Source: Buttiauxella sp049686335 (GTDB lineage: Bacteria > Pseudomonadota > Gammaproteobacteria > Enterobacterales > Enterobacteriaceae). From it: a DNA stretch of 64,000 nt. A program made the position numbers and the translations under genes. The notes beneath the pieces are model-generated. The model worked only from the letters and a program-made list of their open reading frames with translations, did no database searches and was not told where the DNA came from. Positions 63,781 to 64,000 of this stretch are shown here, piece after piece. Numbering within the stretch: the stretch's first letter is position 1; the number at the start of each line of letters is the position of its first letter. The stretch covers positions 164,326 to 228,325 of the forward strand of contig NZ_JBAVHX010000039.1 in NCBI RefSeq assembly GCF_049686335.1, in the 5' to 3' direction.

Positions 63781-64000
63781 ATGATGGCCTCAGACGGCAC
63801 CCGCTTTACCTTCAGCGCCGGGCATACTCCGGCGGACACCTTTGCGGTGGTGGGCTTTAAGCTCAGGCAATCTCTCTCTTCCCTGTTCAGCCTGGATATC
63901 ACCGTCGCCTGCAAGGATCCGGCAATTGACTTCAAAAACATCCTTGATGAAACAGCCACGCTGGTTATCTGGCAGGGCGAAGAGATTAAACGCCGGGTGC
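63781..64000 (+). CDS. Type VI secretion spike protein VgrG (TssI), 5' part
   Basis: The open frame runs off the window after about 73 residues. The start (MMASDGTRFTFSAGHTPADT) and following LSSLFSLDITV, DPAIDF and ETATLVIWQGEE are the N-terminal phage-gp27-like segment of VgrG/Rhs-type proteins. It would form the tip of the T6SS tube. SD AAGGAA lies 4 nt before the ATG at 63781. Effector domain and neighbours are outside the window. Confidence 0.85.
   Translation, partial: MMASDGTRFTFSAGHTPADTFAVVGFKLRQSLSSLFSLDITVACKDPAIDFKNILDETATLVIWQGEEIKRRV

Overview
The window is chromosomal DNA of a member of the Enterobacteriaceae. Almost every gene has a close, collinear counterpart in the Escherichia coli K-12 94-96 min region (gdx-blc-ampC-frd through ytfL). 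Typical enterobacterial repeats are present: two ERIC elements, REP-type hairpins, and a third dispersed GC-rich family. The genus cannot be fixed from the sequence. ampC lacks a neighbouring ampR and shares E. coli architecture, but several blocks differ from K-12.

Layout. 0.2-6 kb: guanidinium exporter gdx with a guanidine-II riboswitch, then blc, ampC and the fumarate reductase operon frdABCD on the minus strand. 6-13.4 kb: epmA, the mscM/psd pair, rsgA and orn. 13.5-14.2 kb: three identical tRNA-Gly(GCC) genes, followed by a non-coding stretch with DnaA boxes and an IHF site that matches the position and content of datA. 14.2-25.9 kb: queG, divergent from the nnr-tsaE-amiB-mutL-miaA-hfq-hflX-hflK-hflC superoperon, then yjeT. 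26-33 kb: purA, nsrR, rnr, rlmB, aidB (yjfIJKLMC of K-12 is missing). 33-42 kb: yjfN, bsmA, yjfP and the L-ascorbate (ula) regulon, then yjfY. 42-47 kb: rpsF-priB-rpsR-rplI, ytfB, fklB, cycA. 47-57 kb: ytfE with an NsrR operator, ytfF with an AraC-type regulator absent from K-12, qorB/qorR, cpdB with a partly duplicated 3' end, cysQ, ytfJ, ytfK, ytfL.

The right end leaves the E. coli backbone. After a five-copy 109-bp REP-type tandem array comes a tightly overlapping minus-strand operon. It encodes three SPFH/band-7 membrane proteins, one with a His/Cys-rich N-terminal tail, and a P1B-type metal ATPase. A 15-bp near-perfect Zur-type operator lies just upstream. This points to a zinc-starvation-induced metal-handling system, related by inference to the P-type importer HmtA of Pseudomonas aeruginosa. 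The function of its SPFH trio is, as far as I know, undescribed. The window ends inside the start of a type VI secretion VgrG gene.

Regulation is visible in several places. There is an FNR site and -10 box before frdA, a weak ampC promoter inside frdD followed by an attenuator hairpin, and a stringent-type tRNA promoter. There is also an NsrR palindrome before ytfE (nsrR itself is in the window) and the Zur-like site.
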